DNA from: Enoplolaimus lenunculus
Lineage: Eukaryota; Nematoda; Enoplea; Enoplida; Thoracostomopsidae
DNA length: 64,000 nt
Assembly: GCA_030248215.1 (NCBI GenBank)
Contig: JASANG010002067.1
Span: 186,001-250,000, forward strand
Direction of reading: 5' to 3'
Position numbers and translations under genes: made by a program
In this document: positions 22,401 to 37,400 of the stretch, one piece after another
Layout: every line of letters starts with the position of its first letter
Numbering within the stretch: position 1 is the first letter of the stretch
Notes under the pieces: model-generated
Told to the model about the DNA's origin: nothing
Database searches by the model: none
What the model saw: only the letters and a program-made list of their open reading frames with translations

Positions 22401-25400
22401 TTAAAAAAATTTAGCAGGGGGTATGAATTTTTAATTACTACCCCCCTTTCTACTAATTTTGGGCGATTATAACTTGGAGTTTTTAATTTTACACTGATTA
22501 CCCCCTTCGTTTTAAATTTTTTATATTTAGTTTTTTGTTTTTTTGGGGTTTACCCCTTTTATTAATTTTTTGATTTTTAATTTTCCTGTAAAAATTGCAC
22601 GTGCATACATATATATCGTACATATATTTTCTGTGTGTGTGTTATGTAGCGATGCGTTGTTGTTGTTGTTATTATTATTATTATTATTCTTGTTGTTGGT
22701 TGCATTGTTGTTGTTGTTGTACAGTGTTACTGTACGGGCAAGCCAGCTGTAACTGCAGCTAAACGTGCCCAAGTGATGTTTTACAGGAATATTCGCTGGT
22801 ACGCATGGTATTTGTGTGCTCTAGTTTGTATTTTTTCCTGCATAATATATTGTGGTGCCTGGTTTTAAAGTTTTGCTTGAGTGCGGATTACAATTATTAT
22901 ACAGGATAGTGTGCCTCTTGGATAAAATCAACTGGGGTGTAAGGGAAAACAATGCCCACTTAAACTTTAGATACTTCGTAGACTCTGATAGTCATTTTTG
23001 CTATAAGTTCAAAGCGTGTTATTTTAAGCTTAAGAGCTAAAATTAGAATTTTGAAATACGAGTATGGCTATGTAGCCCCGTTTCGGAAAATTTAAAATAC
23101 GATAATTCTAAGAATTAGAAAGCATATTAAAGTCGAGGGAAGTCAAAATATTTATTAGTTCGTGGAATTACTTAAATTTGCGGAATAATTTTGTTTTGAA
23201 TTTTGTGGATTTTCGACAAAACATGGGATTTTTTGACTTTTTATGCAATTTTAAAGATCAGGGTTGTTTTCGAAACTTGGAATTCTGGTCAAAATATTTA
23301 ATTCGGAGAATTTACTTCAAATTTTAATTTCAAAAATTGTTATAAAAACCCAAGTATTAAGTCAAAATAAGTTTTTTGTATAATTTTGTGGTAAATTTTT
23401 GCTAGAAATCAATTAGAAAAAACCATAAGATTTATAAATTAAATTAAGCATTTAAGTTTCGGAAATTCTTTAGAGTTTTGTGAAGTCGATAAAGTTCATG
23501 CTGCCCTTTAATTTTACGAGTATATAAGGGTCGTGCGCTTGCATCTAAAAAGGGGCTTCAGTTGTGTATCGCGGCAGAGTTGTTGCCGGTTGTTATTACG
23601 TATTGACGTTTATTAGCTTCGGAGTTTACTTGGCTGTATTTGCTTGGTTATAGCACAAGTGTGCTAGTGTTAGGAATTGCTATATAGCTGTGTGCAAAAT
23701 ATTGGAGTTTTGTTTAGATAATTTGCGGTCTAAGTCTTGATTTCGGTGAAGCCCTGGGTGTGAATTACTTTGTGTTTGTAAACCCCAAGTTTGAAAATTT
23801 TTTGACATATTCGCGGAAAAGTCTCAGAAGACAGTGTTTTCGCGCCTACGGAAGTATAGACCGCAGATAAGTAGATTATAGAAAATAGAAGAGTTTGGTT
23901 TGTCCTTAAGGACACACTGCCGTTTTACTTTCATTGCCTATTGGTAGATTAGTTTTGTTTGTTGCTGTGTGCAGTGGTAATTGGTGGCCTGTGTGGCCTT
24001 AGTAGAGGTTTGTGGTGTTTGAAACAAATAGTGTCTACGAATTTTCCAACGGAATTTACACAGTAATCAGTGGAATTTTTGGGTCGTATTTGAACATCCT
24101 ATCGGAGTATTATTTTGCAATTTGTGAAAGAGTCTGTGTATCCTGGTTTATTGAGAACTCTTGGGTCTGACACGTAGTGTGTGTGAAAATGTTATTTTAT
24201 ATTGCCGAAGTGTACTATTTATTGTGAAGTATAAAGTTTGGTGATTTAGATAGTGGTATTCGAGAATAGAGAGTGTTTTTGGGTAACCCACGGAATACGC
24301 TCTTGAATGTTATTGTAATCCAATTCTGGGTATATTTTTTTGGAAAGCACTCACGAGTGTTGACCGTGCGACGTTAAATTATGGTTCACCAAACTAGAAT
24401 ACAAATTATAAAGGAATATGACTTTGAATAAAACAATGAATTAATGCAGCATTCACAGTGATAAATTTTGCTGTGCCACCGGGAACGACATGAGGTAGGA
24501 TTAACGAGTGGCAATTTTTAAAACTGCCAATTAATTTTAATCGAGTTCCAAATGCGAGCGTTAACCCTACCATATAACAGTTGATAGCATTTATTTTCAG
24601 GAGGGTATAACTGTATAAATTATGGTCATTGTAGTATAAGCGTAGTCCTAATAAGCATTAAAGCATATTCCTAAGCGTGAGCCTAATAGCCAAAGCAAAA
24701 AATTGTGTCTCGTAACGCTTAGGACTATGCTTATACTACTGTTGCAGTCATGTTCTCCATCAGAAAACTTTATGCTTAATGCTTAGGACTATGCTTATAC
24801 TGCACTGGCCGTGCTTTATGCAATGTTATACCCTCCTGAAAATAAACACTATTAATCTTCATGTTCAGAGGCTTCTCCCCGAGTTCATTGCCATAAAATT
24901 GTTATACGGTAGGGTTAACGATACGTATATTTTTACAAACGCTATTTTAAACAGGATACAAAATGCGTTTGTATGTGTCCATGTTTGCAATTTAATTTTT
25001 GTCTGAGCTCTGTTTCAAGTGGTAGGTTGCTGATTCAATGTTTTAGATGGAGTTTAGTTCAAAAGCACCATTTTTTTCGAAAGCATTCGTTGGTCCACGC
25101 AAATGTAGAAAATGAACGTTTTAAAAATCGGTTTTACAAACGCTATTTTAAACAGGATACAAAATGCGTTGGTATGTGTCCATGTTTGCAATTAAATTTT
25201 TTGTACGAGGTCTGTTTCAAGTGTTAGGTTGCTGATTTAATGTTTTAGAAAGAGTTTAGTTCAAAAGCACCATCTTTTTCGAAAGCATTCGTTGGTCCAC
25301 GCCCGCGTTTTCCTCAAACTCCACTTGTTAGGAAAAGCCAAATAAATACGACAAAAGCGCATGAAGCAAGAAGAAAAATTAAACGTGAGTTTTTAATGTA

Positions 25401-28400
25401 GTTTAGCCCATTATTTCAGTCAAACTCTTTGATATTCTGTTACGCGCTGTTCATAATAACTTTGAGTGACTACCACCGATTTGCTAGTTTTGAGATTACC
25501 GTGCAATTTTAAAATTGTACGCCACTTTATATCACAATTTTGTTTGCTAATCTGTACACACAAGTATACATTCTTTTACACTTCTATGGTGAGGTTAGCA
25601 AAGAAAAAATAGCTCGAGTTAACTAGTGTACGATTTTAAAATTGCGCACTTGTTATATTTAGACAGAGTGGAATCCTGCAACACGCTCATTATGCTAAAA
25701 ACGCACAGGCATACGATTTTCAAGATTCGTTGTGCCAAAAATGGCTCTCTGGAATCAAGTCACAGCCAGTTTTAAGCTTTAAAGATAATATTGAAATTAA
25801 TTTATCAGTTCGAATACAGCACTGAGAAGTTATTATTTCGCTCTTCTTAGGTGAAAGCGATGGCAAAAAAGGCGATAAGTCATGTAGTGTCAAATCTGAA
25901 TCGACGAAGAATAAGTCACTGAAAAAGAGTGGGTCGGAAGTCAACGTGAAAGACATGATAGGTATGTTTATATATTTTTCTTAACCATACACGGTAGCTC
26001 GTATATCCGGTCACATCGTTGTTGCAACTCGCTTGTAATGTAACAAATTTATTTACAATGTGCGTGTGCGATGTTTACAGTGAAATTCAGGTTCTTATTC
26101 CTGTGCATGGCATTAAAGATTTGTGATTTGTATTATGTTCTTCCTTTATGCAACGCGGACAATGTTGAATTTTTTATCTCAGGTAAAAATGGCAATGATG
26201 GAAGCGAACAATCAAAGGAAGCTATCCTTGCGAAGCAGCGTGAAGAAGTTGAAGAAGCGAAGCAGCGCAAAAAAGAAGAACGCGAACAGGCAATATTTTA
26301 AGATATTTTCTAATTGTTACTAATTGTTCTTTTTTGCATTCACCTAACGTGGTACTCTAAAATTTGTTTAAAACTATTTTTCGATATGCAACAGTCTGCA
26401 ACCAGAACTCTTGTTCAATTTTCATTATATATTTATGAAGGTGATAATTTGAGTTTTAAAGTTTAAAGCTCAACTTCTTTAACGAGCTCGGTATTTTTTA
26501 ACCAGTTGTTACTGTTTTTAGGATATTTTTCGAACTAGTAATAGTAAGAACACACCGACTAGAGATGTCTCGGGTCCTGTCCCCGGTACCGGTGCCTAAG
26601 GATCCGGGCCAGCACGTTATTTGCGGAATCTAACAGGGACCAGATTTTATATACGATCCGTAATTGACTCGCATGAAAAACAATCCTATCACGCTCGGTT
26701 TTCGTTTGAAAAATATAAAGATTACAAGAAATTACTGTACGCGGTAGTTTTTTGATTTTTTCACGGTTTGCTTTACACACTACATAACATACAGATCGCT
26801 TAGTTTTTCCGCTGGTAGCCTCCATATACGTATTACGTATATATTGCAGCTCATGTTGATAGTTATCTTTGCGTGTCTAACGTGGCCCTGTTGGTACCGG
26901 TCCTTCAAGACAGCAAGTTGCCTAAGACCGAGTGTCATAGTATGCTTGACCGGTTTAGGTTGCGCTATAGTTGAAGTTAATTTTAAGTTTGTTAACGCAG
27001 CGTGCATCAGTCTTAAGCCAGTGTTCTTCAATTGTTAGAGCCCTGGTGAGTCTTTGTGATGCTAAAATATGGTTGTTTCGCTCATCGCTTCATTAATATC
27101 ATACGTACTGTGATTCTGCTTTCAACAGCGTAAATTCATATGATTGGTGTTGTTATATGAGCTATATTGACTGGTTATATTCCAAAGTATGCCTCTAATT
27201 AGCATTGTTGTTGAACTTTCGTTTTCACGAAAGCAGCTGTATTTCTCCGCTCCGTGTACTGCAACTTCGTTCAGAATTTAAAGATATTGCTTGCATGACC
27301 CCGTCTTAGCAAATAGGAGAGCCAGTTTCTCAAGCAATTTTTTAGGGTCATCACTTTCGTTTTGAGGTACAAACTGTCGTTCAACGCGTTAACCGAGTAT
27401 TAGTTTTCGTCACAAAAGCAGCTGCTATGACAACGTAAAACAAAGTATCATTGCTACAAGTCTACTATTAGTAGCCTGCGTGTGGAATCGTAACCACCCC
27501 ACACCAAGCACAAAAGTATATTTTTCTAAAATTCTGCGCAATTCAGCAATGTTTTGTGAGAGTAATTTTGTGAACTTACAAGTATCGGTATCGGTTTGCT
27601 TCCACAAATGCCGATACCCTGACTTTACGATGATAAGTGTGTGTTCAACACACTGCCGTTTTGTGCTAAGTCAGCCGGTTTCACATTTTACACAACTAAC
27701 TGTTATTGATATCCGCTGTCCGCCCTTTGTTTCACAATTATCGCATTATTTTAGGAAAAAGAACGGCAGAAAGTAGAACGAGAACGAATACGCGAAGAAA
27801 AGCGAAAAGAGCAACAGGCAATGTCGGAATGGAAGCGAATCCGGGAAGATTTAGAATGCGATGATTTCAAAGTAAGATGTATCTAATCTTTGTAAAGACA
27901 GCTATATTTTGCTAGTTGTTAGCAATGTAATTCAAATTGTCAGCAGCTCCAACCATTTAGTTGTCACAAACGGTAAATCAGGAGTACCAGGCAGGAAACT
28001 AATATGTACGTCGCGGTTTGGTGAGATATAGGCTGTTATAGTGAGGGAAGTGATTCGAAAGTTTTGGGGGAATTTTCCAGGTTTTCCCACGATTTGGGAT
28101 ATCAGAAGCGAAGGTTTTGGATCTTTTACTGTTTCTTTAATAAGTACGTCTGATTTTCACGCTTTTTCATAAATTGCCGTAACCATAAACAGTTTGAAGT
28201 GTTAACAGCCAAAGTGCAGATTTTGTGCAAATTTCCGGCATTTTTTATGCTTAGTCGAGGTTGCGGAACCTTACTAATTTTAACTCTTGGTTTCAGAAGC
28301 ACGTTTTATTTATTTTTAGCCGCTGCCACAATTTACACGCGTAGAACTACCTAAACAAATGACTACATCACACTTTGGTCGTGTATTATCACTGATCCAG

Positions 28401-31400
28401 TTTATTCACGGTTTTTCTGAACATTTTAGCGCGGCTACCGAGTTGTTTGCAGATGGAATTAGCCTAGGTAATTGCTCGCTTGTATACTAAGGATTTGCAA
28501 TGCTCTGCATGAACCCTGAAGCTAGTTGAGAGGTTTTTTGGTTTTCTTTCGTTTGTCAGTTCATGTTCTAAAATGTATTTTTAAGGCTTATTTACATTAG
28601 GTTATATTTGACTTTCTATTTTTACAAAATTCGGAGTTTTTATTGTGATAATTTCCAGTCTCCAAACTGATTTGTCTAGTGTTTCGGACATTTTTGATGC
28701 GAAGGTTTTATTAACATGACACGTTATTTTAGACACACTTGTTCATTGCTTCTGGGATCGCGATGGAGGTTATTATGGCAAGCTATTGCAAGTTTTGCTG
28801 ATCGCTGTTTTTCAATTTCAAGATCAGGAGGACGGGGACGAAGGTGGGTTCTTCTACAAAAGCTGTGTATCTGGCGTCCGGTATATTGGTTTTTGATGTT
28901 AGATTTCCTTCGTAAAATTTCTGGCTAGGGAACCGTGCGGGACTGGACATAAAGTGATTTGTAGACTAAGGGATTTAGACAGTTTGGCCAGCTTAACTGC
29001 CTTGAACCCTAATATGCACGTCATATAATGTATAGGTGTTGTCGCAAAAGCAGTCTTATTTCAATACTAGAAGGCTTTTGGGTGCGAGAAATCTGAATCA
29101 ATTGTTTACGAACCTTCAAAGCCGATAATTGTATTTGTTAGTAAGTAATTTGCATATTAGCTTACTTGGTTAATCCAAAATTAGGACTTTTTAAATTATT
29201 TCACTGATTGATTATTAGGGTTACAAGTAATTCAATGTCAGTACTGGAGGGTTTTGGGGTACGAGAAATCTGAATAGTGTTTGAATTAATGACTAAGTGG
29301 CATATTAGTTTAATTGGAAAGCAAATAGGTCAAACTCTCTGTTTGTGCTTTATAAGCTCGGAATGTTTAACTAGACTGATTAAATGTATGTCCGAGCTTC
29401 GTTCAATACATGTAGTTCCAGTACGACTGGTTATAATACTAGTCGTAGTGAGACTACATGTATTGAGAGAAGCTCGAACAGACTTAAGCAATTAAGCTAA
29501 TATGCAAACTAGCTATTGGGTAACTATTCAATTTACAGCTTTGAAGGTTTATAGACAATTTATTCACATTCATCGCACCCAAAAAAACCCTTTATTGCTG
29601 AAATTAGATTGCTTGTAACCCAATAATTATTGAAATATTGTAAAAAGTCCTAATTTAAGCTTATCAATTATGCTAATATGCAAATTAGCTATTTAACTGT
29701 TCAATTATCGGTTCTGAAGGTTTGTTGTAGACAACTTATTCAGACTCTTCGCACCCAGAAAATTTTTATTGCTGAAATTATATTGCTTGTAACCCTAATA
29801 AACCAGTCGTAGTGAGACTACATCTATTGAGCGAAGCTCGAACACACTTAAGCAATTAAGCTAATATGCAAATTAGTTATTAGCTAACTATTCGTTTATC
29901 GGTTTTGGATGTTTGTAAACAATTTATTCAGATTCCTCACACCCAAAAACCCTTCAGTAAACCTAATAATTAGTGAAATATTGCAAAAAGTCAGATTTAG
30001 TCTTATCAATTAAGGTAATATGCAAATTAACTGTTAGCTAACAATTCAATTGTCCGTTTTGAAGATTTGTAGACAATTTATTCAGATCCTTCGCGCCCAA
30101 AAAACCCTTTAGTACTGAAATTCCATTGCTTGTAACCCTAATAATTAGTAAAATATCATAAAAATTCCCAATTTGGGCTTAACCATGAACAATTATGTAA
30201 ATTAGCCTGTAGCTAATAAACGACTTAAAATTTTAAAACACGATGCGAGGTTAACATTCCGGGATGACAGGCTTTCAAACAAAAAAGTTTGTCAAAATCG
30301 GTTCAGGGGTTCCTGAGATGACTCCAAGCATAAAATATAAAACGCTTAGCGATTTCGCTTCCTCAATAATACGTTTCACATATAATTTTTTATGCTTACA
30401 GTTGATATACATGACAAAGCAGAAACTGTAGACGTACCAGATTTGGATAGCCGAATGTATTTACCGTTGATTGCGGAAGCAACTCGATCTGCGCAAGACT
30501 GTAGATTAATTCATGGTATGATTTGAAAATTTCAAACGGATATCATTTTGCAGCATAACACTTGTGAATAGCTAATGTCCGTAAAGCACTTATTGCCGGA
30601 TATTCGATGTTATCGGCCAGTAAAAGCGCGCATTTTTCATCGAATCTCTGATTATTGCTTTCGTTTTAATTTTATTTGCTGAAAAATTGAATAAGCCTAA
30701 ATTAGGACTTTTTACAATATTTCACTAATTATTAGGGTTACAAGCAATCTAATTTGAGCAATAACGGGTTTTTGGTGCGAGGAATCTGAATAAATTGCCT
30801 ACGAACCTTCAAAACCGATTAATACGCAGGGCGCAAAGCGGAACAGGATTATAGATTTTGAAATAAATTATTTATAATACTTTTTCCTATTTTTTATGTT
30901 TTTTCATAATTTTTTTGTGTTTTTACATGTTTATTTTGGCGAATTCTCTAGTTTTTTAATTTCGATTTTAAACCACCAAGACTGAAAAACCGGTATCGAT
31001 ACTGAGACTTGTCCAGACTGAGGCCATCGTAGTTCAGGGATCTATGTGTTGCGAGTAGCGTCTTCCGCTCATTTATCGAAATATTATATTTTCCGCTCAT
31101 TAATCAAAATATTATATTTAAGGTTGTGGCGTGCGCGATTTGCCGTTAAATCAGAACACAGTAACCGAAGTTCTTCGCCAACATTTGTTATCCAGTGGCT
31201 ATTATACAGGACGCTCGGTGTACGTTTGGCGCACGCAACACAGAGGACACTACAGGTATGATGATATATATTATGCTCAGCTGTTGTTTACAACCATCAG
31301 CTAACGTGTCACTATTGATTAATTTCCGTTGTAACCTTGAACCACCTACAATTCATTCATAATGTAATGCTAATTTTTATGTTTTATGGCAAATTGTAAA

Positions 31401-34400
31401 ACATTTAACATATATTGTGTTCTCTTCTCAACTTTGCTAGCATTGTTTTAGATGTTCCGATGACGCAGGCATCGACCTTAAACTTAACCATGGCGAACTT
31501 TTGGACCGTTTAGAAGCGGACTGTATTTCACAGCTTGAACCAGGTAAAGTATGTGAGCATGTTACGCAAACCTAGGGATTTCAATTTTAAATTTTTATGT
31601 CATAAAACCTTATTTGAGCAAAGAAAGATTTTAGAAACTTGCGTTGGAACATTACAGGTTCGTTACTATAAGTGTGTAACGGATTGTGATTCCAAGGAGT
31701 CATCAAACATGGATTATGTACAGTGGAAATATGGAAATATATCCTGTAAACCACCTGTTCACAAATGTAATTCTGGCTACCCCCTTGTCACCGAATTTAA
31801 CATGACCATTTTTCTAAATTTCTATTTTTCAATACCAAGTGAGTTTTACTTTCTAGTAATCTTCTCGAAAACGTACCTTAAGCGAGTTTTTCACGATTAA
31901 CTTTTTCATTTTCATCACTATACAAAATCATTCAAGAAAAATTTCAGTTTAACAACTTATTAAGTATCCTGAATGAGATGAAAGGCATGAAGTTCGCTTA
32001 ATAATTTCGCAACTACGAAATTTTCCTGTTCCTGCGTTCCGCAATGTCGGAACAGGGACAGGAATCAATTTTTGCAGGAATTCCGGTGGAAACGTGTTGT
32101 TTGTTATTTTTGTCATTTATAGAAGATCGTTTAGTCATTGCTGAAACATTGATTGCTCAAATTATGTCCTTTGCTTGTGTTCGTGATGTTATCGACGCTT
32201 CAAGTGAACGAGTCCGAGTACTGAAGTGGAAACTGAAACAGTTGCAATTTTTGGAATCGCGGCAGACACGGGAAGCCGATGCCGCGCGCAATAAACTTGC
32301 AACGCCCGCAAGTATTGAGAAACTGTGGCGATCGGTAGTCGCTGAGAGGAACAAAAAGTTTGTACCCACATTTTTGCAACTTTATGCTCACATTTCGATC
32401 GTTGACATTCGTTTTTTGTTGCTGTTGCTAAAAATCATGTTTTCGTGATTCGGCAGCGAAGTTCCCGATGTTTATTGGAATAGCTGTTTTGACACTAACG
32501 ACCGATGAATTTCATGGAACTGACGGATGTTTTTAAGTTCCTAAAGTACCGCATGTCTGACAACGTAAAGTACCAAATGTATGTCAACGGAGCATTCGCA
32601 TTAGAACATTCAAAGCGTCAAGAGGTTTCAAATCGCAAATGATCGATTCGGGGAATGGTAATGAGTACCATTCTGCAGGTTCTCACCGGGATTTATGTTC
32701 TGGTAGTCTGTTAGTTTTCTTTATTAATAGTTTTGATATTAAACTTTTCCACTTTATTTCTATTTATGTTTCAGGAAATCCATTAATAACGACGAAGAAA
32801 TACAGTCAGCAGCTACTGAGTTCGTTTTTGACATACACAAACCACCTTCGGAAGTCACAGTTGAGCGCACACGCGTTCGTCGCTTGGTAGAAAAAGAAGT
32901 TGCCCGTCTACAGCGTGAAGTTGCAGCAATCGAAAAACGTGGCGGCGGTACTACTACACGTTTGACAAATGGTTCGAGTAACGCTGGCGCTGCGATCCAT
33001 TCAAAGTCAAGGTTTAACAATATTATGGGCCATAGTACGGAGACATGGGTAACGGGACTGTCGGATTTGACAACACAATTGTCGACTGTTCGATTTGAGT
33101 TTCTACGATTAAACGAAGACTTCGGAGCGAATAGTACTGCATCTTCTAGTGCCAGTACCGATGGAAGCAACGTTAGCAGGTCACTTTCGAATTCAAAGAA
33201 CGATTCAGATACAGCTAAACCCGCAGTCATATTTAGCAATAGCAACTGTCCGACTATTGACCAAGTTAGAGGTTTGCAGCGCGAACAAAATTTAACAACC
33301 GAACGCGCTCTTGTAGCTGAGCTTGAGGGTCATATTGGAAAAGCTGGCGGTTGGGCTACTTTACTTGGGAAAGATCGCGCTTATCGGCGTTATTGGGTAT
33401 TGCCGGCAGTGTCAACAATTTTAGTCGAAGCTCCCGGATCGAACGACCGTCCTCCGCCGGATGCATGCGGTTGTGCTACTCCGATTGATAAAGTAATAAA
33501 AATTAATGTTCATAGGCGATGTATGGATCTGTCTTGTTGTTACTTATTATATGCATTTGCACTTGATTCACCGGTCTTAGGATGGCGCTATACTTGTCAT
33601 CCGGTGCAGAACGAGGCTGCAAGTTAAAAATCTTGTTTACTAATTGATATGACGTGCCATGCGGTAATACAAGTACGATGCTGTACGGTACCGGACGACG
33701 CATCATGACATTAAAATAATATAAAAGTAAATCGCCATTCTTAGTTAGCAATCGCACAAGTTAGTCTGAGCCGAAAATTACAATTTGGTCATAGGTAATC
33801 ATAATGTTGACTTTGCAACTTTTAACAGTAATTCCAAAGTAATATCAAAAATCGTTCATAAGCTTTGTATTTAAGAAGGTTGCTGTGCAATTGAAGCTTA
33901 CAAAGTTATACAAAAGTTGTAAACCAACTCGCTGAAAACCGGAATTTTCATAAAAAAATGGAAAAATTTAATTACAGTGATTTCCGGAACCTCCGGTAAA
34001 GGTTTCTTTGGAGCCGTACGGTGATTTTTGTGCCGGAGTCTTATCCTGACCTCCGGTATTCATAACTATAACTCAAAACAGTTTTAAATTCAAACAACTA
34101 CCTGATGCAACGCGCCGTAAATGTAATGCGGAGCTAGCATTCGCTGTTAATTGCATTGATTTTGTAGTTATTTCGTATTTTTCATGTTTTATAGGTAAGC
34201 GATGACTTATTGATTGCGCTGCGTGTATGTGAGCAACATAGCAGCTCTGTTGAAAGCATAGAACGTTACTCAAATGATGTAAAACCCGAGGCAAATACCA
34301 CTACTGTGGCAGCCGAGTGTGAAGGCAATATATTTGCCACTATGTCTGCTGCTATTGCTACTGGCGATAGAAATTCGACAGAAGCATGTTCCCAGTCTGG

Positions 34401-37400
34401 GATTAAGTCGTGCATTAGTGACACATCAAGAAGTGGTGTTATGTGTGAGAAAATCAATCTGTTTCGATCTTTACTCGCTTGTTCGGGTCACATGGGCGCA
34501 TGTGTTGTGCACGATTACGATATTGATTTCGTGACCAATCTTGAAAAACGCAGTGGCAAAGAAAGCGCGTCGTCGCAAAACTTCAGTGGAACAGTTGACT
34601 CAATTGTTCACCCGTATTTTCCACATTGGTCTGTAATCACATCAGTTGAAACGCTAGACACATTGCTTGATGCGCTAAATCGACGTGGTGTTCGGGAAAA
34701 CGATCTAGCCGACAATTTAAGGTGCGTGTTATATATACGCTGGATGGCATTTTCAAATTGTGGACAACTATTGAGTATTGAATTTGTAAATTGCACAATT
34801 GTACGTATTTTTTAATGCTGGATGGATGAATCTGTAATCGGTATTGCTATAGCGCTATACTTAGGGTATCGGGTTCGGTATTTATGGAGCATATAGCAAG
34901 GCGGCAACAAAGGTTCGGATTCGAATTCGGCGAAACATTGTGGTTCGGATTCCGATTCGGTTGTAAAAAAGCCGAATCCGAAAGCCTAATCCAACAGTGT
35001 TCCGCAGTAAATTCACAATGGATTCGGATTTGCCTCCCTGGCATGTAGAGATACGTACTTTTACATTGAAATGTTTCCAAATAAAAAGAGTTGCATAATT
35101 ACAGGAACAAAATTATAAAAATTATTGAAAAAAATTGTAACAAATCATAATATGTAATTGTAATACTAAATATGCGTGTTTAATTGTACTATTTGTCGAA
35201 ATATTACGCGCTCTTGCTCTTAAGTATCATGCAACGGCCAGATACGGATATTGAAATTGAAGTATTCGGCATTCTGCACGGCATGTTGAAAAATTTTTCT
35301 TGCGTCACGAAACGAAACCTAATGTATCAAACGGGATTTTCATTCATATTTTTCATGTTATTATAAGTTTTGTTAGTTTAGTTTAGACTTGTGCACAACT
35401 TGCTTATTTGCATCGTTTCACTGCCCGCCAGCTGTACCGAGTCTTGAGTTCCAATCCGGAATAAATTTCGTTCGTACAAGAAAACGAACATGCATACATT
35501 ATGTCTTTAATTAAACCTTGGTATTCATTAACATGTGCATGGGATGCTATTACCTACTTGATTCAATATGCTTTAGGATATTCAAGTTGCGCTTAAACGA
35601 CATGTTATCTTTGCCGCACGATAAATGCACACAACCAAACAATTGGTTAGCGCAACTGAGTTCCTGGGATTTTCCACCGAAATATTGTGATGGAAAAAAT
35701 AGTCAAAATAATGAATTGAATCCACATTCAGAAGAAAACTGTCCCAAGCAGATTGAAACTGATTTGCGAAGTCAAATCCTGGAGTTGGAAGACAAACTAC
35801 ATCTTGGTGGTCTCGGACTGCTTAAGGTATAATTCATGGCTACAAGTGTTGTTGTTCATGACTATATGTTTTACACTGTGCGACGTTTGCAAGAACGTTT
35901 AGTTTTTGAGGCATTACTGAAAAACTTGACCAAGAAGTATTTTGAACCTGTTTCATGGTTTTATTAAATTTTACTCATATGCAGACTTACATGGCTGGCG
36001 TTGCTCGTGAAAGTATGCATAACGATGATAATGAGTTCTCTTTTTATCTTGATGGTTTCTGTGTATATGTACGGGCATGCATACCTTCACTTGAACTCTG
36101 TTCTTTTTATGTCTTACGGCATTTTGCGCTGATGGACTTTTTCAATTCAGTGTATATTACGCGTAAAGTTGAGCGTTTGAAACGCTCCGTGATTGACCGT
36201 TATATTAACACAAAATAACTGAACCAGGTCCCGTGCAGCACGGCAGGGTTTCTTTTTTCAAAATTCGGCGTGGGTGTTTTAGTGGGTTTTTTAATTTCAG
36301 TGGGTTTTTTTAAATAAAATGGGTTTTTCAAATACGTTCGAAAAGACATATAATTACGTATGTATTATATATATATACATACATGCATCTACGAAGTAAC
36401 TTTCCGATAGGGGAAGGTGCAAAAATATTTTATTTGTCTCAGTTTGTATTTTTGATTTAAGTTTCAGTATTAGGTAAAATTGTTTTCTGTGGAAAACACT
36501 TGGAAGACTAGGAAGGTTTCTAGTGGGTTTGTTAGAATTTCGACGGTTTTTTTAAACAAAGTGGGTGAAAACCTTCTATTTCAACCAAAAAAACCCGTGG
36601 CCAGAGGTATGTATCCATTGGTTTTTGAAAAGATTTCGTGACACTAAAAACATTTAGTCTTTCCTTTGGAGTATATTGCTTTCTGAAATTATTAGGTTCC
36701 GCAGCGAGAAGCGTGGAGAACTGAGTTAGCACAGAAACGGAGTGAAGACTCAAGCCAGTGTCAGAATCAGATAGAAATTGTTCGAGAGCTCCGCAACGCT
36801 TTGCGTCTCGTTGCCGAAGGCATATGCAGGAAATATCTTAAAAACCAGTTTGGATGTAAGTCTATCATGCTTATGAACTTTCCAACATAGGACCATTTAT
36901 ACCGCCATCATTCGTCGACTCCAATGTTTTGAAAACAAGTTTTTTCAAATCACACGGTGTGTTAATTGTGCAAAATAAAGTGTAAGCATGCAAGAAACTG
37001 GACTCTTCTCGTGTTTTGTTAGGCGAGGTGTTGCATGTATGGTTAACTTGCTCCTCGGCAAATCCCCTCGCGTTGTACTCCCTTGGAAATCCACCCTGGT
37101 TCGAAATTATACATAAAACAACAGCAAGATAACAAATAAATTTAAGCCACATAAAAATGGATTTTTACCACCGCTAAACTTTGATATAGCCAACTTAGAA
37201 AATTGCGAAAGATTTTAAATTTTTGTCGCTGATTTTTTGGAAAACATGTCAGAAAGTGCGTTCAATACCAAAACCCTTGTGGAAACAAAAAACAAATTAT
37301 GAAGCACTACTAATTAGCGTGAATTTGACAAGCTTTAAGAAAAGTGAAATCAATGAAGTGCTATTAAAATGACAACGAGGAATACTAAACAGATGTTTAA

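Noticed and set aside
22527..22772. Leu-rich and Asn-rich ORFs on both strands
   Set aside because: They come from the GTT/ATT microsatellite.
28662..28706. Possible extra exon (LQTDLSSVSDIFDAK) between exons 11 and 12
   Set aside because: Its frame does not fit phase 1 from exon 11, and exons 11 and 12 join directly with DDT homology intact.
31535..31900. A 121-codon ORF beginning at the exon 14 boundary
   Set aside because: It lies in intron 14, has no domain and uses a frame that does not continue into exon 15.
32078..32122. Upstream acceptor for exon 15 (TTTTTGCAG)
   Set aside because: It is in frame, but the extra 15 residues break the alignment with the WHIM1 block. It remains possible as a minor variant.
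32760..33245. A 161-codon minus-strand ORF
   Set aside because: It is the antisense shadow of exon 16, whose plus-strand frame carries WHIM homology.
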